Positions 1-9,414 of a stretch of DNA of 64,000 bases are shown in pieces (positions within the stretch are counted from its first letter, which is position 1; each line of letters begins with the position of its first letter). A model generated the notes under the pieces. The model was given only the letters and a program-made list of their open reading frames with translations. It ran no database searches and had not been told where the DNA came from. Location: assembly GCF_900078545.1 (NCBI RefSeq), contig NZ_FLLS01000002.1, forward strand, positions 1,559,404-1,623,403. The letters are read 5' to 3'. The position numbers and the translations under genes were made by a program. The DNA comes from Olegusella massiliensis. GTDB taxonomy: Bacteria; Actinomycetota; Coriobacteriia; Coriobacteriales; Atopobiaceae.

Positions 1-1
1 C

Positions 2-988
2 ATTAAATCTGATCGTACTGATGCAGCGCGTTCCTTTGTTACCAAGATTTGGAATGCCAGTCGTTTTGTACAGATGAATCTTGAGGGCTATCAGCCCGGA
101 GCTCCCGTGGCCAAAACGTCTGAGGATGCGTGGATGCTTTCTCGTCTTGCTCGTGCGGTTGCTACGGCTACGCGCCAGCTAGAAGCATATGAGTTTGGTG
201 ATTATGCGCGCGACCTGCAATCATTCTTCTGGAATGAGGTTTGCGACTGGTATATCGAGCTTTGCAAAGGTCGGCTGCTTGATGGTGCCCCCGAAGAAAA
301 GCTGCAAGTACAGCGAAATTTGGTCTATGTGCTTGATGCTAGTTTGCGTCTGTTGCATCCCGTCATGCCTTTTGTCACCGAAAAGATTTGGGATGCGTTG
401 CCTGCAAGCGAGCTTGATTGTGATGAGAATGACACGTATGTCAGCCACGATGGTCGTTTCCTTATGATGGCTGCCTGGCCTGAGGAAGCAGACTTTGTTT
501 CCTATGTCAACGAGCGTGCGGAGCATGACTTTGAGTTGGCAAAGGTGCTGGTGGGTGCTGTGCGTTCCACGCGTGCGCGCTACCGCCTCTCCCCACGCAC
601 CGAACTTGATGTGGCAGTACGTACTATGGGCAATGATGCCGAGGTTATCGAGGCTCAGCGTAGCTTTATTTGTAATGTGGGCCACATCGACCAGATGGTA
701 GTTGGCGCGCGCATTGACAAGCCTCAGGGCGCTATTTCTGTTGCTCTCGGTGATATGGAAGTATTTGTGGCACTTGGTGGTCTCATTGATTTTGAAGCAG
801 AGAAGAAGCGCCTGACCAAGCAGCTTGAGGCTGCTCGAAAAGAGCTTGCTGGTACCGAGCGCACGCTTGCCAACGAAAGCTTTGTTGCTAAGGCAGCCGC
901 GGCTGTTATTGAGAAGAAGCGCGCGCGTGCTGATGAGCTGAGTGCAACTATCTCGCAGCTTGAAAATCAGATTGCTGACTTTAGCTAA
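2..988 (+). CDS. valS: Valyl-tRNA synthetase, C-terminal part (5' end outside window)
   Basis: The open frame runs in from the window edge without a start, so this is the last 328 residues of a class Ia synthetase that charges tRNA-Val. Visible are the end of the catalytic/anticodon-binding region (FVTEKIWDALP, typical of the ValS anticodon-binding domain) and a C-terminal charged coiled coil (about residues 260-325, rich in E/K/R/L) that matches the ValS tRNA-binding arm. The HIGH and KMSKS motifs would lie upstream and are not visible. The gene ends about 60 bp before a convergent gene, with a hairpin between them. Confidence 0.95.
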   Translation: MKSDRTDAARSFVTKIWNASRFVQMNLEGYQPGAPVAKTSEDAWMLSRLARAVATATRQLEAYEFGDYARDLQSFFWNEVCDWYIELCKGRLLDGAPEEKLQVQRNLVYVLDASLRLLHPVMPFVTEKIWDALPASELDCDENDTYVSHDGRFLMMAAWPEEADFVSYVNERAEHDFELAKVLVGAVRSTRARYRLSPRTELDVAVRTMGNDAEVIEAQRSFICNVGHIDQMVVGARIDKPQGAISVALGDMEVFVALGGLIDFEAEKKRLTKQLEAARKELAGTERTLANESFVAKAAAAVIEKKRARADELSATISQLENQIADFS

Positions 989-995
989 GTAAAAC

Positions 996-1038
996 ATAGC
1001 GCGACAACTTGCATATTTTTTGTAAGCTGCCGCGCTAT
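996..1038. terminator. Hairpin between convergent genes, probable bidirectional terminator
   Basis: The 8-bp arms ATAGCGCG (996-1003) and CGCGCTAT (1031-1038) pair perfectly and the interior holds a T-rich stretch. It sits between the stop of valS (+) and the stop of the epimerase-like gene (-). There is no clean T-run after the stem, so terminator function is inferred from position. Confidence 0.45.
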
Positions 1039-1046
1039 GACTCTGT

Positions 1047-1958
1047 TTAAAGCAAGGTTATAGTAAAAGCGCGCTCAATAGTCTTGCCAGGTTCTGCTAT
1101 GAGACAGCCTTGCTTGTGCTCAAGTGTGTCATCTTCATCGGTACGTGTTGCAGTACCTGTCCATGGCTCAATGGCGACAAAAGGTGCATCTCCCGTCTCA
1201 CAGCCAGGAGACCAGATGCCCAAATAGGGAAATCCCTCAAAATCCAGACGCAGTACAGGCTTATCGGCGCCATCTACCAAGGTGACACGAGAATCAGGCG
1301 TGCCTTCCAATTCGATGGTGTCATAGCAAAAAAGCTTTCGGTCTAAAGGAAGTTTATCTGCCTTATCAACAAGGGGCGTTTTAATCTGATAGTCCCAAAG
1401 ACCCTCATCACTCACCCCAGGCGAAACATAAGACCAAGGCCGTGTAAAACGCAATGCATAGTCTCCCCAAGCACCCCTATGCTGCGGCGCAGGAACATTA
1501 AACGCGGGGTGTCCACCGACTGAAAAGGGGAGCGGATTAGCTCCTGTATTAGTGACAGAAAAGCTCTGGCGTAGGGTATCTACCGCTCCGCCATCCACAC
1601 TTGCTTTAAGGCTATAGCTCATGCGCAGGACAAAGGGGTAGGGGAAAGCAGCCATAGTATCTGCGTCAGAGCAAAGCTCGAGCGTTACGGCATCTGTGCT
1701 CTGCTCAGCTACCGTAAAGTCTTTGAGACGTGCAATACCGTGTCGGCCCATATGGCAGCAACCTGCTGCACTCTGAGCCTGGTCGTTGCGAATGCTACCG
1801 ACAATTGGGAAGAGTACGGGAGCGTGACGACCCCACCAGCGCTCATCGGCTTGCCACAAAAATTCATCGTCTCCTCGCCGCAGGCTTGAAAGCTCAGCTC
1901 CGTGTAGTTTTACGTGTGCAGAAAGATTGCCCGAAGTAATTGCAACAACATTGGACAT
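1047..1958 (-). CDS. Aldose 1-epimerase family protein (LacX-like)
   Basis: A 303-residue galactose-mutarotase-fold protein, expected to interconvert anomers of a sugar or sugar phosphate in the cytoplasm. Recognisable features are the N-terminal LHGAELSSLRR segment, WQADERWWGRHAPVLFPIVGS, the histidine-containing FSVGGHPAFNVP motif typical of this family, and YLGIWSPGC near the C-terminus. The start is preceded by AAGGAG at good spacing. The actual sugar cannot be told. It is monocistronic and divergent from malY-like. Confidence 0.85.
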   Translation of the reverse strand: MSNVVAITSGNLSAHVKLHGAELSSLRRGDDEFLWQADERWWGRHAPVLFPIVGSIRNDQAQSAAGCCHMGRHGIARLKDFTVAEQSTDAVTLELCSDADTMAAFPYPFVLRMSYSLKASVDGGAVDTLRQSFSVTNTGANPLPFSVGGHPAFNVPAPQHRGAWGDYALRFTRPWSYVSPGVSDEGLWDYQIKTPLVDKADKLPLDRKLFCYDTIELEGTPDSRVTLVDGADKPVLRLDFEGFPYLGIWSPGCETGDAPFVAIEPWTGTATRTDEDDTLEHKQGCLIAEPGKTIERAFTITLL

Positions 1959-2094
1959 ATGAACTCCTTCTTTGTGTGAGTGGCAGGATTTTCTTTTTGC
2001 GCCCTACATGCTTTGTAGTCATTCTAGAATGAGCACAAAGAAAGTGACACTATGCAAGTTAAAGATTTGTCTCTGTAGAAAGGAAGTGCCTCAG

Positions 2095-3303
2095 ATGTCG
2101 GCATATGATTTCACCACGGTTTATGAGCGTCGTGGTCACGATGCAACTGCATATGATGCTGCTGGAAAAGAGGTCTGGGGTTTTGAGCCTGCTGCTCCCA
2201 AGCAAGGTTTTGACTTTATCCCGATGTGGGTAGCCGATATGAATTTTGCAACTTGTCCTGCAGTCACAGATGCTATTGCAAAACGCCTCGCACATCCATT
2301 GTTTGGATATTTCCAGCCGAGCGATGCCTATTACCAGGCAATTTGTGACTGGCGTCGTCCTGGGCATCCCACTATCACACCTGAGCTTATTGGCTATGAG
2401 AATGGTGTGCATGGTTTTATTACTTCAGCCATCCAAACGCTTACCCAGCCAGGGGACAATATTTTGCTGCACAGCCCTGTCTATGTGGGTTTTCGCTCTG
2501 ATGTAGAAGGCATAGGTCGTCATAGTGTTTATAGTCCACTTTACCGTGATGAGCAGGGCATCTGGCGTATGGATTATGAAGATATGGCTCGAAAGATTGC
2601 AGAAAATAACATTAAAGTTGCCATTTTCTGCTCACCCCACAATCCTTGCGGTCGCGTTTGGGAGTATGAAGAACTCAAGGCTGCCATGGCTGTTTTTGAG
2701 GCTGCAAATATTAGCGTTATCAGCGATGAAATCTGGGCTGACTTGGTATTTTCAGGTCATAGGCATATACCTACACAAATGGTATCTTCTTGGGCTCGCG
2801 AACATGTTGTTGCGGCATATGCGCCAAGCAAAACGTTTAATCTTGCAGGCCTTATTGGTAGCTATCACGTGATTTATAACGAGAACCTGCGACAGCAGAT
2901 TAGTGAATTTGGTGAGAAAACCCACTATAACGAGATGAACGTCCTTTCTATGCATGCCCTTATTGGCGGCTATTCTTCGCAAGGTCATGAGTGGAAAGAC
3001 CAGCTTATGAATGTCATCGAAGACAACGCGCGCCTTTTTATTGACTATATCGAAACACATTTTGATGGCGTGAGCTGTGCGATGCCTCAGGGTACCTACA
3101 TGCTTTTCTTGGACTGTACGCAGTATTGTGAGCGACATGCTTGCACAATTGATGATGTCCTGCAGGCAGGTTGGGATGTGGGTGTAGGTTGGCAGGATGG
3201 CCGTCATTTTGAGGGACCTTGTCATATCCGTATAAACCTTGCATCACCCCGTTCACTTATTGAAGAAGCGCTTGTGCGAATAAAAAATTATGTCTTTGTG
3301 TAA
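2095..3303 (+). CDS. MalY/PatB-type PLP aminotransferase / cystathionine beta-lyase
   Basis: A 402-residue fold-type I PLP enzyme. MalY/PatB members cleave C-S bonds of cystathionine or cysteine and can release H2S in oral and vaginal anaerobes. Evidence: FIPMWVADMNFATCP near the N-terminus (MalY signature region), the cofactor motifs SPHNPCGRVW and SDEIWADLVF, and the PLP lysine in APSKTFNLAG (K246). An in-frame ATG exists upstream at 1972, but the ATG at 2095 is preceded by GAAAGGAAG and begins where family members begin. Substrate specificity (beta-lyase versus aminotransferase) is not decidable from sequence. Confidence 0.88.
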   Translation: MSAYDFTTVYERRGHDATAYDAAGKEVWGFEPAAPKQGFDFIPMWVADMNFATCPAVTDAIAKRLAHPLFGYFQPSDAYYQAICDWRRPGHPTITPELIGYENGVHGFITSAIQTLTQPGDNILLHSPVYVGFRSDVEGIGRHSVYSPLYRDEQGIWRMDYEDMARKIAENNIKVAIFCSPHNPCGRVWEYEELKAAMAVFEAANISVISDEIWADLVFSGHRHIPTQMVSSWAREHVVAAYAPSKTFNLAGLIGSYHVIYNENLRQQISEFGEKTHYNEMNVLSMHALIGGYSSQGHEWKDQLMNVIEDNARLFIDYIETHFDGVSCAMPQGTYMLFLDCTQYCERHACTIDDVLQAGWDVGVGWQDGRHFEGPCHIRINLASPRSLIEEALVRIKNYVFV

Positions 3304-3406
3304 TCTTTCTTTTAGCCTCATATGAGGCCCTATGGGAGGATGAATGAAGGCTCTGCTCACAAAGGCTTCTATATAGCGTCGCCTTGCCAGCAAAACGATA
3401 CGGTCG

Positions 3407-3432
3407 CGTGTCAAAAACTATGCGTTGACACG
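3407..3432 (+). other. Hairpin just upstream of the peptidase ribosome binding site
   Basis: CGTGTCA (3407-3413) pairs perfectly with TGACACG (3426-3432) around a 12-nt loop. It ends a few bases before the GAGGAGGA ribosome binding site of the M3-like peptidase gene. It could be a 5' UTR stabiliser or an operator; nothing identifies a regulator. Confidence 0.35.
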
Positions 3433-3448
3433 TTGAGGAGGACTAACG

Positions 3449-5161
3449 ATGTTTCGAGCATTTCGCACACAGTCGAGGCTGTCAGCTGTAGTGCATAAAT
3501 ATAAAGCGGCTGGTTTTGTGTGGCGCTTTGCTTTTGCAAGCTTAGTGGCTTTGCTTACGTTTGGCTTGACAACAAGTTGCAGTGTTATGGGCGTGAGTCA
3601 TGATGATTCAGCAGCTCAGTCAAGTCAGCTTTCGGCAACGCGTCCTATGGTGGTTCCACACTACAAAAAATTCGATACAAAGAGCTTTCAAAAGGCTTGT
3701 GACAAACTTACTAAACTTGCAAAAGCCGGAGATGAGGCGGCAGTTATCAAGCAATACGATGTGCTCTATAACAAGCTTGCCAAGCTTGACGACAATGCCA
3801 ATGCCGCCTATCTTGCGTATTGCTCAAATATAAATGATGAGACTCGTTCAAAACAATTTACTGAGGCTCAACTGGATTCGGACAACTGTCATAACGCGGC
3901 AAATCTGGCATTTGCTGCTGTCTGCAAAGGCTCTTGTGCCCAGACTTTCAAAAAGCATGTAGGTCAGGTGGCCTTTGATTATTACACACAGTCTGAAGAG
4001 TCCAGCAAACGTGAGCTTGACCTTGACAAACAGGAGGCCAAACTTAAGGAGGAGTATTTCTCGGCAATAAACGAAGCCGATCAAGACGAATTGACGCCCA
4101 CCGAGCTTAATGAAAAGGTTGGGCCTATCTTTGTTAAGCTGGTTAAAATCCGCACTGAGCTGGCAAAACTTAATGGTTATGATAACTATGCCGATCTTGC
4201 CGATGATGTGTATTTGCGTGACTATGAACCCGAGGATCTTAAAAAGCTTTATGCGGCTGTCAAAAAGATCGGTCCACGTTTCTTTGAGCTTTATTATGGA
4301 AGTGATGCTTCGTTTGCTTTTACCGAAGAGGCGCCCGAGCAAGATCTTGCAACGACCCTTAATAAACTTCAATCAGCTGGCAGCAAGATTGATCCAGTTG
4401 TGAGCGATTCGGTTGAGCTGCTCAAAAAACATCATCTTTTTGATATCGGCGGCGATGACGATCGCATGGATGGTGCCTTTACAACGGTTTTTGTTGAAAA
4501 TCAGGTACCGTTTATCTATATGAAGGCTGATGGTGTGACCGATCTACAGACACTGTCACACGAGATTGGTCATTTTACTGATTACCGCCTTAATGCATCG
4601 CCCAATAATTTGGTATATGGCGGCGGCAATCTTGATATCTCTGAGATTCAAGCAAATGGTCTTCAAGCTCTTTTTACCAATTTTTATGATGAAATATATG
4701 GTGGGGAACTTGGTAAAAAGGCAGCAAGCGCCAACCTTATGGATCAGTTGACCAATGTGATGGATGGTTGTATCTATGACGAATTTCAGCGTGAAGTTTA
4801 TACACATCCTGATATGACTTTGGATGAAATTAACAAGTGCTATGCGCGCATTGCGAGTGAATATGGCGATGAAACCGACGATGAAAACGCTTATTGGTGG
4901 CAATATGTGAGCCATACCTTTGATTCGCCGCTCTACTATGTGAGTTATGCCACCAGTGGTATTGCAGCACTGCAACTTTGGGATAACAGCCAAACTGACT
5001 TTAAGGGTGCGTGCAAGACTTGGCGAGAAATTATCGATGCAGGTTGCTACAACTATGGTTATCGCGAACTCATGGCAAAGGTCAAGCTCATTGATCTCAC
5101 GGATACTCATAAAGTGAGCAAGACCTGCAGCGATGTGTTGGATTATATCGAGAGGCTATAG
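3449..5161 (+). CDS. Exported M3-type zinc metallopeptidase (oligopeptidase F-like)
   Basis: A 570-residue protein with a long N-terminal hydrophobic segment (about residues 24-44) ending in LTTSC, so it is likely exported and perhaps lipid-anchored at Cys44, although the lipobox is imperfect. The zinc site HEIGH is at residues 371-375, and the downstream NLDISEIQANGLQALF segment supplies the expected third glutamate ligand. The helical character and C-terminal placement of the site match the M3/oligoendopeptidase F group, which degrades short peptides. Its start has a strong GAGGAGGA ribosome binding site. It is followed at once by the PPTase gene. An extracellular anchored version of a normally cytosolic family is notable. 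Confidence 0.8.
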   Translation: MFRAFRTQSRLSAVVHKYKAAGFVWRFAFASLVALLTFGLTTSCSVMGVSHDDSAAQSSQLSATRPMVVPHYKKFDTKSFQKACDKLTKLAKAGDEAAVIKQYDVLYNKLAKLDDNANAAYLAYCSNINDETRSKQFTEAQLDSDNCHNAANLAFAAVCKGSCAQTFKKHVGQVAFDYYTQSEESSKRELDLDKQEAKLKEEYFSAINEADQDELTPTELNEKVGPIFVKLVKIRTELAKLNGYDNYADLADDVYLRDYEPEDLKKLYAAVKKIGPRFFELYYGSDASFAFTEEAPEQDLATTLNKLQSAGSKIDPVVSDSVELLKKHHLFDIGGDDDRMDGAFTTVFVENQVPFIYMKADGVTDLQTLSHEIGHFTDYRLNASPNNLVYGGGNLDISEIQANGLQALFTNFYDEIYGGELGKKAASANLMDQLTNVMDGCIYDEFQREVYTHPDMTLDEINKCYARIASEYGDETDDENAYWWQYVSHTFDSPLYYVSYATSGIAALQLWDNSQTDFKGACKTWREIIDAGCYNYGYRELMAKVKLIDLTDTHKVSKTCSDVLDYIERL

Positions 5162-5162
5162 T

Positions 5163-5882
5163 GTGGCAGGCGTGGCTCCAAAGACAGTGAAGGTAGACCT
5201 CTATGTATTACATACAGAAGGTTTAGAGAAACTGTGGCAAGTGCGGCCTGCACCGCTTCTTTCTACTGCTTGTGCAAAGGCTGAGCATCTCTTAAGTTTG
5301 CAAACCCCACGCGCAACAGCTGCAGGGTTAGGTGTATTTGGTGCTGCCTTACTTTTAAGTGCTGTGCTTGGTATTAGTGATGCAAAACAACTCCGCTTTG
5401 GGGAGTATGGCAAGCCTTATCTTGTAAGTGGTAGTCCTCAATTTAACCTTTCAGATGCTGACAATTTAGTAGTTTTGGGCGTATGCGAAGAAGAACTCGG
5501 AGTAGATGTTGCACCTGTCATGAAAAACATCTCTGACCGGGCTCTCTTTGCCTTGGGACGAGCGCTTGGTATACCTCACAAAAAGGGCGATGAGCCGAGT
5601 GCGCAGCTACAAGAATTGGCATCAGATCCGATACATTTTGCACGCCAGTGGGCTCGTATCGAAGCAGTGCTCAAAGCGCAGGGTACGGGTTTTGGCATGG
5701 ATTCGTCTATCTATTTACCGTGGATGAACGAATGGCAACTTGCTTATCTCAACTACGCAACATCGGTTATTTGTGTGGCGACAGCACAGTGCGCACAGCT
5801 CTGCTTGCATGAATTTGATGCAGATGCATGGGTGGCAAGTTTAAAGCCGAGCTTTGAGGGGTGTGTGTATGGAAGGCAATGA
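5163..5882 (+). CDS. 4'-phosphopantetheinyl transferase superfamily protein (Sfp-type)
   Basis: Predicted to transfer the phosphopantetheine arm of CoA to a carrier-protein serine. The core motifs are recognisable: FGEYGKPYL followed by PQFNLSDADNLVV, ELGVDVAPV (Mg-binding Asp), and the ARQWARIEAVLKAQGTGF helix that corresponds to the W-x3-E-A-x2-K signature. Length (239 residues) suits the Sfp class rather than AcpS. A GTG at 5163 is the likely start, since GAGAGG lies 7 nt before it; the in-frame ATG at 5133 would overlap the upstream gene. No NRPS/PKS gene is in the window, so it may serve acyl carrier protein. Confidence 0.78.
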   Translation: MAGVAPKTVKVDLYVLHTEGLEKLWQVRPAPLLSTACAKAEHLLSLQTPRATAAGLGVFGAALLLSAVLGISDAKQLRFGEYGKPYLVSGSPQFNLSDADNLVVLGVCEEELGVDVAPVMKNISDRALFALGRALGIPHKKGDEPSAQLQELASDPIHFARQWARIEAVLKAQGTGFGMDSSIYLPWMNEWQLAYLNYATSVICVATAQCAQLCLHEFDADAWVASLKPSFEGCVYGRQ

Positions 5883-5883
5883 G

Positions 5884-6489
5884 ATGATGGCGCGAAAAAA
5901 AGAACTGAGAACGCAGCTCATCCAGCTACGTAAAAGTTTGTCTTATGATGAGCGCGCCCGTATTGATACGCTTATCGCTAAAAATGTGGTAGCTACAGCT
6001 GAGTGGCGCAACTCTGCTTTGATTTTGACGTACCTTTCGGTCAATGAAGAGGTTGATACGCGCGAACTAATTGAACTCGCGTGGCAGGCAGGAAAGACCG
6101 TTGCGATTCCTCGCGTTATTCCTCATACCCGTCTGATGGACTGGTATCGCATTCAAGATTTCAATCAGTTAGAAAAAAGTAAGTTTGGCATCCTAGAGCC
6201 TTTGGCAGATCCAAAGAATCTGATTCGTCTTTCTGATGAAGGCGTATTTGGTATTCCGTCTTTGGCTCTTGTGCCTGGATTGAGCTTTGATCTGGCAGGC
6301 TATCGTATGGGTTATGGCGGCGGCTTTTATGACAGCTTACTCGCAAGTTTTGCAGGTTACTCTGTTGGTCTTTGTCGTGAAATTCAGTTGCGAGATAGTT
6401 TGGCAGATTTACGCGTTATTGATATCCATGATCAAGCTGTAGAACTTGTTGTGAGTGAGCAGCGAACTCTGAGGATAAACGCTGAGTAG
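5884..6489 (+). CDS. 5-formyltetrahydrofolate cyclo-ligase
   Basis: A 201-residue enzyme that uses ATP to convert 5-formyl-THF to 5,10-methenyl-THF, returning this storage folate to the C1 pool. The diagnostic substrate/ATP loop GYRMGYGGGFYD is intact at residues 139-150, and the N-terminal basic helix (ARKKELRTQLIQLRK) is typical. The ATG at 5884 follows GGAAGG by 8 nt and sits one base after the PPTase stop, so the two genes are co-transcribed. A second, degenerate homologue lies at 62187-62786. The gene complements the fhs-fchA-folD operon about 1.3 kb downstream. Confidence 0.9.
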   Translation: MMARKKELRTQLIQLRKSLSYDERARIDTLIAKNVVATAEWRNSALILTYLSVNEEVDTRELIELAWQAGKTVAIPRVIPHTRLMDWYRIQDFNQLEKSKFGILEPLADPKNLIRLSDEGVFGIPSLALVPGLSFDLAGYRMGYGGGFYDSLLASFAGYSVGLCREIQLRDSLADLRVIDIHDQAVELVVSEQRTLRINAE

Positions 6490-6709
6490 CTGCCCTGTTA
6501 ACTCAGATGCATAGGTATACCGTCGTGTTTCTCTGAAAAAGGAGCGCACGGATTTTGTGGTTTTGTATACGTATAAACGTAACAAAATATTTTTGTGTTA
6601 ATTACTAAAAGAAACAGTAGAAAAAATGTAATAGCAGATAAAACGCCGTGTTATAGTGGGTATGTAAGTTACGAGAATGTTACGGCGGCGGTAGAGAAGG
6701 ATGGTTCAT

Positions 6710-6850
6710 ATGGTAATCATCGCTTTTGTTTTTGCTTTGTTTATTGGTGGACTCGTTCTTTCTGCAGTTCCCTGCAGTACCACATCTGAAAGTGCGGATC
6801 AGCCAGACTATCACTATGTTCCTTATGCAGGAGATATCTGGAAGGCATAA
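6710..6850 (+). CDS. Small single-span membrane or secreted peptide, 46 aa, unknown function
   Basis: A short ORF with a typical hydrophobic N-terminus (MVIIAFVFALFIGGLVLSAV, residues 1-20) followed by PCST and an acidic, tyrosine-rich tail ending in GDIWKA. GAGAAGG at 6694-6700 is directly before an in-frame ATG at 6701 but 9 nt before the ATG at 6710, so 6710 is preferred. The Cys after the hydrophobic stretch suggests a lipoprotein, though AVPC is not a good lipobox. No family is recognised. Confidence 0.5.
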   Translation: MVIIAFVFALFIGGLVLSAVPCSTTSESADQPDYHYVPYAGDIWKA

Positions 6851-7090
6851 GTCTGTAGTACCAACATAATTGAGATTTCATTTAGACCCTATTTGCGAGG
6901 CGTCACACCCATAGTGTCGTCTCATTTTTTTACTCACCATATGCCGCAGGCGCTCTGGAATCGTTTTGGCCGATTTGCTTTAACATGGGCATGAGTCTTT
7001 TTTAGAAGCAGGGTAGTATCCAGATGAACTGCGTTTTTGCAGCTAGCTGTTACGATATATATTTTGATTGAAAAGTATAGGAGAGCTTCC

Positions 7091-7441
7091 ATGCCTATAG
7101 ATGTACAAGCACTACGCGATGATTTGCTAGACCTCAAGCTTAAGTCAGTTCTTATTTTAGGTTCATCTGAGGTGATGCGCACCAAACAGGTAAAGGGCCC
7201 ACTCGCATTGGCGCACCTTGCAGTTCTTACTCCCAGTGATGAAGAAAAAGCATGGCTTGAGGCGGTGATAAAGACAGGCGTTGAAAATGCTGATACCGAG
7301 CACTTTAAACGACTTGTAGATCATGCGGCAGAACATGGGTCTCAACTTGCCGTTATTCTCGACCCGACCTTAATGAAATTGGCAAGCATATCGCAGTTAA
7401 AGACAGCTGTTTTGGATGCAACTAAGTATCTGAAAGATTAG
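7091..7441 (+). CDS. Conserved-looking hypothetical protein, 116 aa
   Basis: No family is recognised. The protein is soluble, alternating helix and strand, beginning MPIDVQALRDDLLDLKLKSV and ending in DATKYLKD. The start is chosen because AGGAGAG lies 7 nt upstream; an in-frame upstream ATG at 7037 lacks such a site. Codon use resembles neighbouring core genes, so it is probably a real gene. It stands alone, with about 240 bp of non-coding DNA before it and 300 bp after it. Confidence 0.6.
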   Translation: MPIDVQALRDDLLDLKLKSVLILGSSEVMRTKQVKGPLALAHLAVLTPSDEEKAWLEAVIKTGVENADTEHFKRLVDHAAEHGSQLAVILDPTLMKLASISQLKTAVLDATKYLKD

Positions 7442-7741
7442 ATTTTATTGAGGTGAAAGGGTCATTATCGACCTTCATAGTAGGGCGGTAGTGTTGGACT
7501 GCCTCTTGAAGGTGTTAGCCTCCTTACGGGTATTGATTGCATTATTGGTGGTCAACGTAGATGTCCCAACACCATTTGTAATGCGGCGATTACTAAGAAT
7601 AATTCAACATGACAAGACAGGTGAACCGCTTAAACGGTATGTCAAGAATTAGGCATAAAAAGATTTGGACTTATCTGTACTATTAACAGATGAGATTGAC
7701 ATACGTTTTGTCTCATCTGTAAAGAAGGGGAGTTTGCAACT
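7442..7741. other. Gene-free stretch upstream of fhs
   Basis: About 300 bp without a supported ORF. It contains one clear element, the 10-bp hairpin at 7686-7720 listed separately. I looked for a tetrahydrofolate riboswitch because of the downstream gene and did not see its conserved core. Confidence 0.5.
7686..7720 (+). promoter_or_regulatory. Perfect 10-bp hairpin next to the fhs ribosome binding site
   Basis: ACAGATGAGA (7686-7695) is complementary to TCTCATCTGT (7711-7720) with a 15-nt loop containing TTGACAT. The downstream arm ends 4-5 nt before the AAGGGGAG ribosome binding site of fhs. Position suggests a 5' UTR structure or an operator dyad controlling the C1 operon. Confidence 0.45.
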
Positions 7742-9406
7742 ATGGCCAAGTCCGATATTGAGATTGCCCAAGAAGCAGAAATAAAACCAATCAAAGAGAT
7801 TGCTGCAAAGCTGGGTTTAACCGATGATGAGCTCATTCCCTACGGTCACTTTATGGCCAAAGTTGATGTGAGCAAGCTCGCAGACAAGCCTAAGAAGGCC
7901 AAACTCATCCTTGTGACTGCCATCAATCCCACGCCTGCAGGTGAGGGTAAAACGACCACTTCGGTTGGTCTTGCCGATGCAATGAACCGCCTAGGTTACA
8001 ACACGGTTCTTGCTCTGCGTGAGCCTTCGTTAGGCCCTGTTTTTGGCGTTAAGGGCGGTGCTGCGGGTGGTGGCTATGCCCAGGTCATCCCCATGGAAAA
8101 CATCAATTTGCATTTTACTGGTGACTTCCATGCTATCGAAAACGCTAACAATCTTTTGGCAGCCATGCTGGATAATCACATCAAGCAAGGCAACGAGTTG
8201 AACATCGATCCTCGTCGTATCGTGTGGAAACGCGCGATGGATATGAATGACCGACAGCTTCGTCAGATTGTTGATGGCATGGGCGGGGTTGCCAATGGTA
8301 TGCCACGCCAAGATGGCTTTGATATTACCGTCGCCTCAGAGGTAATGGCCGTGTTCTGCTTGGCAACAAGTTTGTCGGATCTCAAAGAGCGTCTTGGTCG
8401 CATTGTGGTTGCCTATACCTATGACCGCAAGCCCGTATGCGCACATCAGCTTAAGGCCGAAGGCGCGATGACTGCATTGCTCAAGGATGCTATCAGTCCG
8501 AACCTTGTGCAGACACTTGAGCACAATCCTGCTTTTGTTCATGGTGGCCCCTTTGCCAATATTGCACATGGCTGCAATTCGGTATCCGCTACCACTACGG
8601 CAATGCAGTTGGGCGACTATGTTGTTACCGAAGCTGGCTTTGGTGCTGATCTTGGTGCTGAGAAGTTCTGTGATATCAAGTGCCGTTTGGCAGATCTTTC
8701 ACCTGACGCCTGTGTGGTTGTCGCTACCGTCCGCGCGCTTAAACATCACGGTGGGGTCGCAAAAGCTGATCTGAACAGTGAGAATCTCGAGGCACTTGAG
8801 GCAGGTCTTCCCAACCTTTTGCAGCATGTTGACAACATGAAAAATGTTTATGGCCTACCTGTAGTCGTGGCTCTTAATGCCTTCCCAACGGACACCAGAG
8901 CCGAGCTCGACCTCGTCGAGGCAAAATGCAAGGAATTGGGCGTTAACGTTGCGCTCTCTGAAGTCTGGGCGCAGGGAGGCAAAGGTGGCGAGGCGCTTGC
9001 GCGCGAGGTTGTGCGTCTTTGCGACGAACCTTCGGACTTCCACTTTAGTTATGAGCTCGGAAATATCAAAGATACTATCAATGCTATTGCTTGTCGTGTC
9101 TACCACGCCGATGGCGTGGACTTCACGACGGCCGCAGAAAAGCAGATCAAGCAGCTTGAGGACCAGGGCTTTAGCAATATGCCCGTATGCATGGCAAAGA
9201 CCCAGTATTCTTTTAGTGACGATCAGACCAAACTTGGTGCCCCCAAGAATTTCCGTATTACTGTGCGTAATGTCAAGGTATCTGCAGGTGCGGGCTTTAT
9301 TGTAGCGCTCACAGGCGACATCATGACCATGCCAGGCTTGCCCAAACATCCTGCAGCAGAAAATATCGATGTTGATGAAAATGGCAACATCGTAGGTTTG
9401 TTCTAA
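7742..9406 (+). CDS. fhs: Formate-tetrahydrofolate ligase
   Basis: A 554-residue enzyme that makes 10-formyl-THF from formate, ATP and THF, the entry of formate into C1 metabolism. The P-loop GEGKTTT (residues 67-73), [23 protein letters not shown] (given here in part as [15 protein letters not shown]) and ITGDIM-like C-terminal [11 protein letters not shown] are characteristic of Fhs, and the length is normal. It heads a run fhs-fchA-folD-folE-folC on the same strand. In an anaerobe with pyruvate formate-lyase type metabolism it would supply C1 units for purine and thymidylate synthesis. Confidence 0.97.
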   Translation: MAKSDIEIAQEAEIKPIKEIAAKLGLTDDELIPYGHFMAKVDVSKLADKPKKAKLILVTAINPTPAGEGKTTTSVGLADAMNRLGYNTVLALREPSLGPVFGVKGGAAGGGYAQVIPMENINLHFTGDFHAIENANNLLAAMLDNHIKQGNELNIDPRRIVWKRAMDMNDRQLRQIVDGMGGVANGMPRQDGFDITVASEVMAVFCLATSLSDLKERLGRIVVAYTYDRKPVCAHQLKAEGAMTALLKDAISPNLVQTLEHNPAFVHGGPFANIAHGCNSVSATTTAMQLGDYVVTEAGFGADLGAEKFCDIKCRLADLSPDACVVVATVRALKHHGGVAKADLNSENLEALEAGLPNLLQHVDNMKNVYGLPVVVALNAFPTDTRAELDLVEAKCKELGVNVALSEVWAQGGKGGEALAREVVRLCDEPSDFHFSYELGNIKDTINAIACRVYHADGVDFTTAAEKQIKQLEDQGFSNMPVCMAKTQYSFSDDQTKLGAPKNFRITVRNVKVSAGAGFIVALTGDIMTMPGLPKHPAAENIDVDENGNIVGLF

Positions 9407-9414
9407 ATGTATCA

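Noticed and set aside
7442-7741. Tetrahydrofolate riboswitch before fhs
   Set aside because: The conserved THF-aptamer core is not recognisable in this 300-bp leader; only a simple hairpin is visible.
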